Below the pieces are notes generated by a model. It ran no database searches and was not told the DNA's origin. It saw only the letters and a list, made by a program, of their open reading frames with translations. Shown here piece after piece: positions 9,378 to 19,025 of a DNA stretch of 64,000 nucleotides; position 1 is the first letter of the stretch; each line of letters begins with the position of its first letter. Position numbers and translations under genes: made by a program. The stretch lies in NCBI RefSeq assembly GCF_003315175.1, contig NZ_QNRQ01000001.1, forward strand, positions 310,001 through 374,000, given 5' to 3'. Source of the DNA: Eoetvoesiella caeni. GTDB lineage: Bacteria; Pseudomonadota; Gammaproteobacteria; Burkholderiales; Burkholderiaceae_B.

Positions 9378-9490
9378 CGACCCAACTTAACAGCCCGAAG
9401 CCCCCTGGGACTCGGGCAACCTTGTTTGGCGGGCTTGTCAAGCCGCCAGGCCTTTCAAGTATCGACCAATACACCACGAAGGAGACAACT

Positions 9491-10660
9491 ATGAATATAA
9501 CCCGCACACTTGCCGCATTAAGCCTGGGGCTGGCCGCCGCCTCGATCTCGCAGGCCGCCGAACCGCTGCGCATCGGCCTCGTGCTTCCCATGTCGGGCCC
9601 ATTTTCATCTTACGGGCAAAACATCGAAAACGGCGTAAAGCTTTATTTGCAAGAACACGGCGACACATTTGCCGGCCGCAAGGTACAAGTCATCCTGAAG
9701 GACGATACCGGCGCCGCGCCGGAAGTCAGCCGGCGCGCCGCCCAGGAATTGATCGTGCGTGACAAAGTGGATATTTTGGCAGGCTTTGCCATGACTCCGG
9801 GCGCGCTGGCCGTGGCTCCGGTCGCGACCGAAGGCAAGGTACCCATGATCGTCATGAATGCGGGTACATCCAGCCTGCCCGGTAAATCGCCGTATATTGT
9901 GCGCACTTCGGCCGCGGTGCCGCAATATACCGTGCCCCTGGGCCCATGGGCGGTGAAAAACGGCTTGAAAAAAGTCTTCACCGTCGTGGCCGACTTCGGC
10001 CCCGGCCACGATGCCGAACGTTACTTCACTCAAAGCTTTACCGAGGCAGGCGGGCAGATTGCCGGCGCGGTCCGCGTTCCGCTGAAAAACCCCGACTTCG
10101 GCCCTTTCCTGCAACGCATTAAAGACGCCAAGCCCGATGCGCTATTCCTGTTCTTGCCTACGGGCGAGCAGCCGGTTGCCTTTTTCAAGGGCTTCAATGA
10201 ACGCGACCTGGGCAAGGCGGGGATCAAAGTCATAGCCACTGGCGACTTGACCGCCGAAGACAGCATCGACGCCATGGGCGACCACGTGCTGGGCGTCGTC
10301 ACCGCCCACCAGTACTCGGAAGCGCACGACTCCCCGGAGAACAAGGCCTTTACACAGGCCTATTACAAGGCCTACCCCAATCAGCGCCCTAATTTCATGG
10401 CGGTGGCGGGCTACGACGGCATGCATCTTATCAACGCAGCGCTTGAAAAAACCAAAGGCGACGCCTCGGCCGCCAAATTCATGTCCGCAGTGCGTGGCAT
10501 GTCATTCGTCAGCGCGCGCGGCCCCATAACAATAGACCCCGAGACCCGCGACATCAACCAGACGATATACATACGCAAAGTGGAGCGCGTGGCCGGCAAG
10601 CTGCAAAACGTGGAGTTCGACGATTCGCTGAAAGACTACAAAAACCCGATCAAAGAGTAA
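9491..10660 (+). CDS. Branched-chain amino acid/aromatic-type ABC transporter substrate-binding protein
   Basis: A 389-residue periplasmic binding protein of the LivJ-like family. It has a signal peptide (MNITRT, hydrophobic core, cleavage near SISQAAEP) and a mature start LRIGLVLPMSGPFSSYG. AGYDGMHLI and GPITIDPETRDINQTIYIRK are nearly identical to the paralogue at 1-1123. The chosen ATG follows AAGGAGA; the upstream in-frame start lacks a signal. No permease or ATPase gene is adjacent, so it probably delivers ligand to a shared LivHMGF-type transporter encoded elsewhere. Its place between hydroxylase and ring-cleavage genes suggests uptake of the aromatic substrate; this is inference. Confidence 0.9.
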   Translation: MNITRTLAALSLGLAAASISQAAEPLRIGLVLPMSGPFSSYGQNIENGVKLYLQEHGDTFAGRKVQVILKDDTGAAPEVSRRAAQELIVRDKVDILAGFAMTPGALAVAPVATEGKVPMIVMNAGTSSLPGKSPYIVRTSAAVPQYTVPLGPWAVKNGLKKVFTVVADFGPGHDAERYFTQSFTEAGGQIAGAVRVPLKNPDFGPFLQRIKDAKPDALFLFLPTGEQPVAFFKGFNERDLGKAGIKVIATGDLTAEDSIDAMGDHVLGVVTAHQYSEAHDSPENKAFTQAYYKAYPNQRPNFMAVAGYDGMHLINAALEKTKGDASAAKFMSAVRGMSFVSARGPITIDPETRDINQTIYIRKVERVAGKLQNVEFDDSLKDYKNPIKE

Positions 10661-10765
10661 AGTTGGAGGAAGAATCATATTGCGTGGCCATTTTGGCCTC
10701 GCTTCGTGCATAATATATCTGCATTAATAATATATATTTTAGTCACCCCTCAAACTGGAGCTATT

Positions 10766-11605
10766 GTGAAATTACTTCGTTACGGCGCCGCTGGCGCGGA
10801 AAAAGTCGGCGCGCTTGACGCGCAGGGCAATATCCGGGACCTGTCCCTTCTGATTCCTGGCGACCTTACCCCCGACTGGCTCTCGCCCGAGCGCTTGCAG
10901 GCCCTGACCGCCATCAACCTGGAAAAGCTGCCGCTGGTCGACAAAAACGTGCGCCTGGGCGTGCCCGTGGCCGGCACGCGCCAGTTCATGGCTATCGGCC
11001 TGAACTATCGCGCCCACGCCGCCGAATCGGGCCTGGACATTCCCAAAGAACCGGTCATTTTCTCCAAGGCCCTTACTTCGCTTAGCGGCCCTAACGACGA
11101 CATCCTGCTGCCCGACGACTCGACCGCCACCGACTGGGAAATCGAACTTGGCTTCGTCATTGGCACCAAGGCGCAAAAGGTCAGCGAAAAAGACGCACTA
11201 AAATATATCGCCGGCTATTGCCTGGCCAACGATGTCTCCGAGCGCGACTGGCAGATCAAGCGCAACGGCCAATGGAGCAAGGGTAAAAGCTTCGACACCT
11301 TCGGCCCCATCGGCCCCTGGCTTGTCACCACCGACGAATTGACCGACCCGCAAAAGCTCGAAATGGAGCTCAAGGTCAACGGCGAAGTGCGCCAGCACAG
11401 CAACACCGCCGACATGATCTTCCCGGTAGCCACTATTGTTTCCTACCTTAGCCAGTTCATGACGCTATTGCCGGGCGATGTCGTCATCACCGGCACCCCA
11501 GCGGGGGTGGGCCTGGGAATGAAGCCCCAGCAGTTCCTCAAGAAAGGCGATGTCGTCACTTTGCGCATCGACCAGCTCGGCACCCAAACCCAAAAAGTCG
11601 TCTAA
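10766..11605 (+). CDS. Fumarylacetoacetate hydrolase family protein
   Basis: A 279-residue FAH-family enzyme, the usual length. FMAIGLNYRAHAAESG, the metal-ligand region DWEIELGFVIG and the C-terminal PGDVVITGTPAGVGLG signature are all present. Relatives hydrolyse or isomerise ring-fission products (fumarylpyruvate, 2-hydroxyhepta-2,4-diene-1,7-dioate, acylpyruvates). The start was set at a GTG behind CTGGAG; the ATG 60 bases upstream would add residues encoded by AT-rich promoter-like DNA. With the downstream extradiol dioxygenase it probably processes a meta-cleavage product. The exact reaction is unknown. Confidence 0.88.
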   Translation: MKLLRYGAAGAEKVGALDAQGNIRDLSLLIPGDLTPDWLSPERLQALTAINLEKLPLVDKNVRLGVPVAGTRQFMAIGLNYRAHAAESGLDIPKEPVIFSKALTSLSGPNDDILLPDDSTATDWEIELGFVIGTKAQKVSEKDALKYIAGYCLANDVSERDWQIKRNGQWSKGKSFDTFGPIGPWLVTTDELTDPQKLEMELKVNGEVRQHSNTADMIFPVATIVSYLSQFMTLLPGDVVITGTPAGVGLGMKPQQFLKKGDVVTLRIDQLGTQTQKVV

Positions 11606-11615
11606 CAGGCGCAGA

Positions 11616-11647
11616 CCGGCCCCTTGCAATCAACAGTAAGGGGCCGG
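11616..11647 (+). other. Perfect 10-bp hairpin between the FAH gene and the extradiol gene
   Basis: CCGGCCCCTT (11616-11625) pairs exactly with AAGGGGCCGG (11638-11647) across a 12-base loop. No T-run follows, so it is not a standard terminator. It lies 41 bases before the dioxygenase start and could modulate mRNA processing or partial termination. Confidence 0.5.
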
Positions 11648-11687
11648 ACCGCGTCCGCATGGATATACAAGACTGTGGAGAGACAAC

Positions 11688-12644
11688 ATGCTTACCGACC
11701 CTAGTTTGGCACGCCGCGAAGGCGTACTGGCGGTTCACTCCGTGCATGAATTCGTTTTCAGCGTTCCGCGCCTGGACGAAGCCGAGCATTTTTACAGCAA
11801 TTTCGGCCTGGACGTACGTCGCGAAGGCCCCGCGCTGGCCTTGTACACCGACGGCAATCCCCACCGCTGGGGCCGCATCGTGCAAAGCGGCGAGCGCAAG
11901 CGGGTACTGTGGATATCCTGGGGCATCGACGCCAAGGACTTGCAGGCCTTCAAAGAACACTTCACCAAGTTGGGCGTGCCTTCCTGCGCGCCGCCCGAAC
12001 ACGCTCAAGGCGAAAACGGCGTGTGGTTTCTGGGGCCGGACGGCCTGCCGCAACAACTGGTGGTGGCCGAAAAAAGCTCGCCCAGCGCCAAGTCCAGCAG
12101 GGTCTTTCCCATTGAAGACAGCGACCACGGGCGGGCGCCTCAGCGCAACCACATCCGCCAGGTGCGGCCGCGCCACTTATCGCATATCTTGTTGTTTTCA
12201 CCCGATGTCCCGGCCGGCCAGAAGTTCTACACCGAGGCCCTGGGCCTGCGGATGTCCGACCGCTCGGAAGACATCATCTCCTTCATTCATACGCCGCACG
12301 GCAGCGACCATCACCTGATCGCGCTGGCCAAATCCGACGGCTACGGCCTGCATCACAGCAGTTGGGATGTCGAGTCGATCGACGCCGTGGGGCTGGGCTC
12401 GCAACAGATGAGCCAGGCGGGCTACGACAAGGGCTGGGGGCTGGGGCGCCATGTATTGGGATCGAACTACTTTCGCTACATACGCGACCCCTGGGGCAGC
12501 TATGCCGAATATTCATTCGACATCGACTTCATCCCGCCCACGCTGGACTGGCCTTCAGACAACTACCCCCCCGAGGACTCGCTTTACGTATGGGGTCCGA
12601 CCATGCCCGAAGACTTCATTACCAACTTCGAAACCGCCAAATAG
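11688..12644 (+). CDS. Type I extradiol ring-cleavage dioxygenase (VOC family)
   Basis: A 318-residue two-domain VOC protein. The C-terminal half has the three expected Fe(II) ligands in order: His in RPRHLSHILLF, His in YGLHHSSWDVES and Glu in GSYAEYSFDID. This pattern marks catalytically active type I extradiol dioxygenases such as BphC or metapyrocatechase. The N-terminal domain (VHEFVFSVPRLDEAEHFY) is the structural repeat. The start follows TGGAGAG. It is the last gene of the group starting at 7731, and a candidate terminator follows. The catechol substrate is not identifiable by eye. Confidence 0.85.
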   Translation: MLTDPSLARREGVLAVHSVHEFVFSVPRLDEAEHFYSNFGLDVRREGPALALYTDGNPHRWGRIVQSGERKRVLWISWGIDAKDLQAFKEHFTKLGVPSCAPPEHAQGENGVWFLGPDGLPQQLVVAEKSSPSAKSSRVFPIEDSDHGRAPQRNHIRQVRPRHLSHILLFSPDVPAGQKFYTEALGLRMSDRSEDIISFIHTPHGSDHHLIALAKSDGYGLHHSSWDVESIDAVGLGSQQMSQAGYDKGWGLGRHVLGSNYFRYIRDPWGSYAEYSFDIDFIPPTLDWPSDNYPPEDSLYVWGPTMPEDFITNFETAK

Positions 12645-12671
12645 AAGCCGCCAACGCCGGAACAGCGGACC

Positions 12672-12702
12672 CGGCCGCCACGATTGCTGTGCGGCCGTTT
12701 CT
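12672..12702 (+). terminator. Candidate terminator after the extradiol dioxygenase gene
   Basis: CGGCCGC (12672-12678) pairs with GCGGCCG (12691-12697) over a 12-base loop, followed by TTTCTC. It lies between convergent genes. The T-run is short, so this is moderate evidence only. Confidence 0.45.
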
Positions 12703-12728
12703 CGCCGCCATTGCGAACGGCCACCGCC

Positions 12729-13619
12729 CTACTCCAGCAAGGTTGCGGCCTGCCTGCGAAATTCCTTGGGCGAAAGCCCTACTTCGCGCTTGAAAAAGCG
12801 CGTAAAGTACGCGGGGTCCGAAAAGCCCAGCGTATACGACACCACACTGATGGTCATCGACGTATAGACGAGGTTACGTTTGGCGGCCAGCACAACGCGC
12901 TGGTGAATAAGCTCCAGCGCCGATTGGTCGACATATTGGCGGCACAGCACGTTAAGGTAAGCCGGCGTGATGCCCACGCGGCGTGCGTAATGCTCGACCG
13001 GATATTGCCGGGCGTAATCTTCTTCGATCAGCTGGCAAAAATGCTGAAAGTACTGCCGTCCCCTGTCCTGCTCGATGGCGGCGTCGCCGCTTGCATAGGG
13101 TTCGTGGCGGCTCAGCCAGACGAAAATGGCAATCAGCATGGCTTCCATCAATGAGTTGCGATGCATGCCGCCGCCGCGGTACTCGGCGTCCAGCGAGGCA
13201 AATGCCATGGTCATTCGCGCCCCATCGTCGCCCTCGCCCACTTCATAGATGCGCGCCACGCTGGGAACGACGCGCGTATCGCCGATATCCTGGGTAAGCT
13301 TGTTCACCAATGGATGCGCCAGGGTCACCACATGGCCGACCGCATCCGGGTCGAACTTGAAACCATGCACGCACATCTGCGGCACAACCACGATCCGGCC
13401 CGGCAGCATGTCGAAATACTGGCCGTCCAGGCCCACCCGCGCACTGCCGCCGCGCAAATACAAAAGCTGGATCAAACCGTGGTGCTGGTGCAACTTGATT
13501 TGCCAATCGTGCAATTTGCTGCGGTCTGCAATGGACTCACAATGCACCATATCGGGCGTCAGCCACTCTTTGTGCTCGCCATATAATTTATAAACAGGAA
13601 CGTTGGTCGCCATGGCCAT
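12729..13619 (-). CDS. pobR: AraC-family regulator of pobA (PobR/PobC type)
   Basis: A 296-residue AraC/XylS-type protein. An N-terminal cupin-like sensing domain is followed by two C-terminal helix-turn-helix motifs (YARRVGITPAYLNVLCRQYV and VSYTLGFSDPAYFTRFFKRE). It is divergent from pobA, where AraC-type activators responding to 4-hydroxybenzoate are known in several proteobacteria. The start was set at the ATG at 13619, which follows AGGGGTAGGG; an ATG two codons later is equally possible. The longer frame to 13688 lacks a ribosome site. The symbol is given from context. Confidence 0.8.
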   Translation of the reverse strand: MAMATNVPVYKLYGEHKEWLTPDMVHCESIADRSKLHDWQIKLHQHHGLIQLLYLRGGSARVGLDGQYFDMLPGRIVVVPQMCVHGFKFDPDAVGHVVTLAHPLVNKLTQDIGDTRVVPSVARIYEVGEGDDGARMTMAFASLDAEYRGGGMHRNSLMEAMLIAIFVWLSRHEPYASGDAAIEQDRGRQYFQHFCQLIEEDYARQYPVEHYARRVGITPAYLNVLCRQYVDQSALELIHQRVVLAAKRNLVYTSMTISVVSYTLGFSDPAYFTRFFKREVGLSPKEFRRQAATLLE

Positions 13620-15024
<1,405 letters not shown>

Positions 15025-15056
15025 ATACCTTAGCCCGCCAAGCGCGGCCTATGATG

Positions 15057-15092
15057 AAAACCTGGCCGCACCGAGCAGCCAGGTTTTTTTTT
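15057..15092 (+). terminator. Intrinsic terminator after pobA
   Basis: AAAACCTGGC (15057-15066) pairs with GCCAGG and its T-tract (15078-15092, nine T) across an 11-base loop. The A-run on the left makes it usable in both directions, and the convergent ddh gene ends 3 bases further on. Confidence 0.9.
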
Positions 15093-15094
15093 GC

Positions 15095-16078
15095 TTACAG
15101 CAATTCTTTACGCAGGGCCGCGGGGGTCTTCGGCGACAGCATGCCGGGGGGGACGTCGAACACTGTCTTGGCGCCTGTTTGCCCCAGCTGGTTCAAACGG
15201 TAAGCCGCGCGGGCGTAGGCCACCAGCACGCTGGAAGTGAATTCGGGATTGCTGCCCAATTTAAGCGAGTACTCCACGACCTGATCATTGCCGCCGCCGG
15301 TAGTGCCGCTGCGGATGACAAATCCGCCGTGCGGCATGGCCGCGTGCTCGCGCGCCAGTTCTTCTTCGGTTATGAAATTGACCGTCGTATCGTAGTCGGC
15401 AAAATAGTCCGGCATGGTGACGATGGCGTGTTCGACCTGGGCCGCATCGGCACCTTGCTCCAGTACCACATAGCAGTCGCGTGTGTGCTTTTCGCGAGTG
15501 GACAACTGCGGCAGCGACCCGCTGCGCACGCGCTCGACCGCAGCCTGAACCGGCAGGGTGTACTGTACTGCGCCCTTCACGCCGGGAACCCGGCGTACCG
15601 CGTCGGAATGCCCTTGGCTAAGTCCCTTGCCCCAGAAGGTATAAGTAGCCCCCTGCGGCAGCACGACCTCGCCAAACAGGCGGTTCAGTGAAAACAGGCC
15701 CGGATCCCAGCCCACGGAGATAAGCGCCGTATTGCCGCCCGGCTCGGCGGACTGGTTCACGGCTTCGAAATAAGCCGGAATCCTGGCATGGGTGTCGAAG
15801 CTGTCGACCGTATTGAACAAGGCCGCCAATGCCGGCCCCTGCTCGGGTAAATCGTTTTTCGAGCCACCGCATAGAATCATGACGTCGATACGGCCCTTGA
15901 AGCCGGCGACATCGTCAATATGGTGAACCGGCGCCGCGCTCTGCAGCTTCAAAGCCCCGGGTCCGCGCCGCGTAAATACCGCCGCCAGGTCCATATCCGG
16001 ATTCTGGGCAATGGCCGCCTCGACGCCCCGCCCCAGGTTTCCGTAACCGACAATGCCAATACGTATCTTTGCACTCAT
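15095..16078 (-). CDS. ddh: meso-Diaminopimelate dehydrogenase
   Basis: NADP-dependent enzyme making meso-2,6-diaminopimelate from tetrahydrodipicolinate in one step, for lysine and peptidoglycan synthesis. It is 327 residues. The N-terminus has a Rossmann motif, GIVGYGNLGRGVE. VGWDPGLFSLNRLF and FWGKGLSQGHSDAVRR in the middle are characteristic of the Ddh family. The stop shares the bidirectional terminator after pobA. The gene stands alone, with a 277-base upstream gap. This shortcut pathway is scattered among bacteria and usually supplements the succinylase route. Confidence 0.92.
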   Translation of the reverse strand: MSAKIRIGIVGYGNLGRGVEAAIAQNPDMDLAAVFTRRGPGALKLQSAAPVHHIDDVAGFKGRIDVMILCGGSKNDLPEQGPALAALFNTVDSFDTHARIPAYFEAVNQSAEPGGNTALISVGWDPGLFSLNRLFGEVVLPQGATYTFWGKGLSQGHSDAVRRVPGVKGAVQYTLPVQAAVERVRSGSLPQLSTREKHTRDCYVVLEQGADAAQVEHAIVTMPDYFADYDTTVNFITEEELAREHAAMPHGGFVIRSGTTGGGNDQVVEYSLKLGSNPEFTSSVLVAYARAAYRLNQLGQTGAKTVFDVPPGMLSPKTPAALRKELL

Positions 16079-16301
16079 GCTTCAAACCCTTACTCAAGAC
16101 TATATTTTCAAGACGCCGATTTTAGGCGAAAACCGCCAACCGCACTGTCCGCAGCAAGCCAGGCTACGGGATTATCAACCTGCGCAGGATTCTACGCCGC
16201 GAAACCGCAATACCCGAACCCCCAATACCCGACTGATACGGCTTTTGCCGGCAGTCCAGCGCGCCGCGGCGGACTGGAGCGTCCACTCCGGGCGCGCGGC
16301 C

Positions 16302-16328
16302 AAAAAAATGCCGGCTCGAGGCCGGCAT
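16302..16328 (-). terminator. Intrinsic terminator after the UgpB-like gene
   Basis: Read on the minus strand, ATGCCGGC pairs with GCCGGCAT around a 5-base loop and is followed by seven T. It lies 28 bases past the stop of the UgpB-like gene and ends the minus-strand dadA-ugpB transcript. The rest of the 16079-16355 gap holds nothing recognisable beyond the ddh leader. Confidence 0.88.
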
Positions 16329-16355
16329 AGCTGTTTGAGGCGATATCGCAGCAGC

Positions 16356-17696
16356 TTAACGGGATCCTTCGCGCATCATGCGCGTTGCCTGGGCCGAAGC
16401 GGTACTGAGCGCGGGCGCAGCGGGTTCCTGGCCGTTAAGCGCTTTATTCAGCGTTTGACGGAACATGGCGCGGATCTTGGGATAGTTTTCTATCTTGAAG
16501 CCGCGCGCGGTCAGGATCGGTTCTTTGGCGTAGACGGCCACCAAGTTGCGCCAATCGCCCAGGTTCTTGTAATAGCTGGCGTCGGTCATGGCGAACGCCT
16601 GCTCGGTCAAGGGCAGGTAGCCGGTGTCCTGATACCAGGCAGCGGCATTCTTGGGTTGCGCCAGCCAGGCCAGGAACTGCGCCGTAGCTTTGTCCTGCTC
16701 GGCCGAATGGCCCGACGTCGCCCACAAGCCCGAGCCGTCCACAAAGGGATTGCCCGGCTTGGAAGTTACGGCGGGGTAGTACGGCAGCCCGGCAATGCCG
16801 AATTTCAGGGTGTTCTTGTCGCGGAAAGCGCCCAAGTTACTGGACGAGGACAACAGCACCGAACATTCGTTATTGGTAAAACGCTTGACCGCCTTGTCTT
16901 CCTGGTCGGGCTTGAGCATAAGCTCGGTGCGCACCCAACTGATCATCAAGGACAAATGCCTTACATACATGACGTCGAAATCGAAAGCCGGCTGGGCCGC
17001 TGCCTTGCCTTTGGGGACTTTGCGACCGTTTTCGTTGGTGGCGTAGAACTGGTTGTTGACGGCGGCAAGGTTCTCCAGGTTGACGGAAACCGGCTGGTCG
17101 GTAACCAAGGGGCAATAGCGCGTGGCCTTGTTGGCCAGGTTGACCAACTGGTCTTGCAGGCCGGGCCAGGAACGCTGCGGTTCGGCGGGAACGATACCGG
17201 CCTTCTGGAAGGCACTGATGTTGTAGAACATGACCGGCACATTGACCATGTAGGGCAGCGCCAGCAAGCGTCCTTTGGCGTCGCGCATGAACCCCGCGTC
17301 GGCGGCCACGAACCATTTGGCGTCCTTGATGGGATGTTTTGCCAGCAGGCTGTACATCGGCAAAATATAACTGCGTTTTGCAATGGCGTCCGGGTTGCGG
17401 TTGTCGTCGAGCTGAACCAGATTGGGCGCTTTTTTGCTTTTTGCGCTTTCAGCCAGGGCCGGTTCGATGGCATCGTTGCTTTGGAAAGACTTGAGCGATA
17501 CGCTTACATCTTTCTGGTCGCGATTGAACTGCTTGACCAGTTTTTCGAAAACGGCGGCATTGTGGTCGTTAAGCGAATGCCAAACCTGAATGTCGGTTGC
17601 CGCCTGGGCGTTGGAAAAGCCCATGAACGCGACGGCGCTGGCCAAGGATAGCGCGCGCAAGGTCTGGGGCGCGCTAAAAAGCCGATGTATCTTCAT
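16356..17696 (-). CDS. Extracellular solute-binding protein, UgpB-like, without its transporter
   Basis: A 446-residue family 1 periplasmic binding protein similar to the glycerol-3-phosphate binder UgpB. A signal peptide (MKIHRLFSAPQTLRALS, hydrophobic core, cleavage near SNAQAATD) precedes a mature start IQVWHSLNDHNAAVFEKLVK. LPYMVNVPVMFYNISAFQKAG and WATSGHSAEQDKATAQFLAW fit the family. The gene begins 9 bases after the dadA stop, so the two are co-transcribed. No ugpA, ugpE or ugpC is adjacent. It may work with a remote transporter; the ligand, whether glycerol phosphate or something linked to amino acid oxidation, is unknown. Confidence 0.85.
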   Translation of the reverse strand: MKIHRLFSAPQTLRALSLASAVAFMGFSNAQAATDIQVWHSLNDHNAAVFEKLVKQFNRDQKDVSVSLKSFQSNDAIEPALAESAKSKKAPNLVQLDDNRNPDAIAKRSYILPMYSLLAKHPIKDAKWFVAADAGFMRDAKGRLLALPYMVNVPVMFYNISAFQKAGIVPAEPQRSWPGLQDQLVNLANKATRYCPLVTDQPVSVNLENLAAVNNQFYATNENGRKVPKGKAAAQPAFDFDVMYVRHLSLMISWVRTELMLKPDQEDKAVKRFTNNECSVLLSSSSNLGAFRDKNTLKFGIAGLPYYPAVTSKPGNPFVDGSGLWATSGHSAEQDKATAQFLAWLAQPKNAAAWYQDTGYLPLTEQAFAMTDASYYKNLGDWRNLVAVYAKEPILTARGFKIENYPKIRAMFRQTLNKALNGQEPAAPALSTASAQATRMMREGSR

Positions 17697-17705
17697 AAGA
17701 TGGTG

Positions 17706-18959
17706 TCAACCTAGAAAAGGAAAAACAGGCTCGGGCGTTTTGCCCGAAATAATATCGGCCAGTGCTCGTCCGGAACCTACACCCATAGTCCAGCCCAACG
17801 TGCCATGGCCGGTGTTCAGATAAAGGTTGGAGACGCGAGTACGGCCGATCAACGGCACATTGGACGGGGTAGACGGACGCAAACCCGACCAATATTGAAC
17901 ATTATCAAAATCAAGCGCTGTTGGGAACAAGTCGCGCGCCAAACCTGACATATTTTCGCAACGTATTGTATTCAAGGCACGCGAATACCCTCCCAATTCA
18001 GCCACCCCGGCCATGCGCAACTGGTTCCCCAGGCGGCTGTAAACGACTTTATGCGCACTGTCGGTCAGGCTGACCATCGGCGCGCTGGATTCGTCGATGA
18101 TGTCGAAGGTGGCGGAATACCCCTTGGCCGGATAAACGCGGCACGGCACGCCCAGGGGCGACACCAGATTCGGAGTCCAGCAACCCAAAGCCGCAACGTA
18201 AGCGTCCGCGGTAACGCTATCGAACAAACCGTCAGGATTGATTACCTCCGCCTCTTGGACCTGTCCGCCTGCCGCGACCAGGCGATTTACCTGGGTGGAA
18301 TAGCGAAACTGCACGCCAGCCTGCCGCGCGCGTTCGGCCAGGGCAACAGTAAATAGATAGATGTCGCCGCTTTCGTCCTCGGCGGTATAGTCGCCGCCCA
18401 CGATGCTGCCGCGTACAGGTTCCAGCGCCGGCTCGATCTGCACGATCTCGTCGGGTCCGACAATACGGCGGTCGACGCCGAAATCGCGCATGACGTCCGC
18501 TGCTTTCTGCGAAGCATCGAACTCTTCATTGTCGCGGTAGAAGTTCAGGATGCCGCGCTCGAGATGGTTGTATTCAATGCCCAACTCGGCCCGCATGGAT
18601 TTCAGGGTACCCAGACTGTATTCGGCCATGGCGACCATGGCCCGGATATTGGGCGCCAGCCTGCCGGGCAGGCATTCGCGCAAAAATGCCAGGCCCCAGG
18701 CCCACTGGCGCAAGTCGAACTGCGGCTTGAAGGACAGCGGCGCGTTCTTCTGCGTCAACCACCTGAGCAGCCGCAAGGGAGCCTGCGGATTGGCCCAGGG
18801 CTCGGCGTAGGAAACCGATATCTGGCAGCCGTTGGCGCGGCTGGTTTCCTGCCCCGGCCCGGGTTCCCGGTCTATCACCACAACCTCATGTCCCGCCTGG
18901 CTAAGCCACCAGGCGGTGGCTGTTCCGATAATACCGCTACCCAATACCGCTACTTTCAT
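17706..18959 (-). CDS. dadA: D-amino acid dehydrogenase, small subunit type
   Basis: FAD enzyme of 417 residues that oxidatively deaminates D-amino acids, passing electrons to the respiratory chain. The N-terminal MKVAVLGSGIIGTATAWWL contains the dinucleotide motif GSGIIG at residues 7-12, followed by the second-strand acid in VVVIDREPGPGQETSRANG. The C-terminal TGHGTLGWTMGVGSGRALAD is the DadA signature. No alanine racemase (dadX) or Lrp-type regulator is adjacent, unlike the enterobacterial operon. The stop lies 9 bases before the UgpB-like gene. Confidence 0.92.
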   Translation of the reverse strand: MKVAVLGSGIIGTATAWWLSQAGHEVVVIDREPGPGQETSRANGCQISVSYAEPWANPQAPLRLLRWLTQKNAPLSFKPQFDLRQWAWGLAFLRECLPGRLAPNIRAMVAMAEYSLGTLKSMRAELGIEYNHLERGILNFYRDNEEFDASQKAADVMRDFGVDRRIVGPDEIVQIEPALEPVRGSIVGGDYTAEDESGDIYLFTVALAERARQAGVQFRYSTQVNRLVAAGGQVQEAEVINPDGLFDSVTADAYVAALGCWTPNLVSPLGVPCRVYPAKGYSATFDIIDESSAPMVSLTDSAHKVVYSRLGNQLRMAGVAELGGYSRALNTIRCENMSGLARDLFPTALDFDNVQYWSGLRPSTPSNVPLIGRTRVSNLYLNTGHGTLGWTMGVGSGRALADIISGKTPEPVFPFLG

Positions 18960-19025
18960 GACTCCAACCTTTAAACGTGAACAACTCCGGCCTGGGCCGG
19001 AGCATCGAAGCCGCTACCCGGGCCC

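Noticed and set aside
9428-9447. Hairpin GGCGGGCTT/AAGCCGCC between the hydroxylase and binding-protein genes
   Set aside because: The stem is imperfect, with a 3-base loop and no T-run; not convincing as a terminator and kept out of the feature list.
16053-17651. A 532-codon open frame on the plus strand
   Set aside because: It lies antisense to the UgpB-like gene, whose signal peptide and family motifs are clear; the protein read here is Arg/Gly/His-rich and unlike any family.
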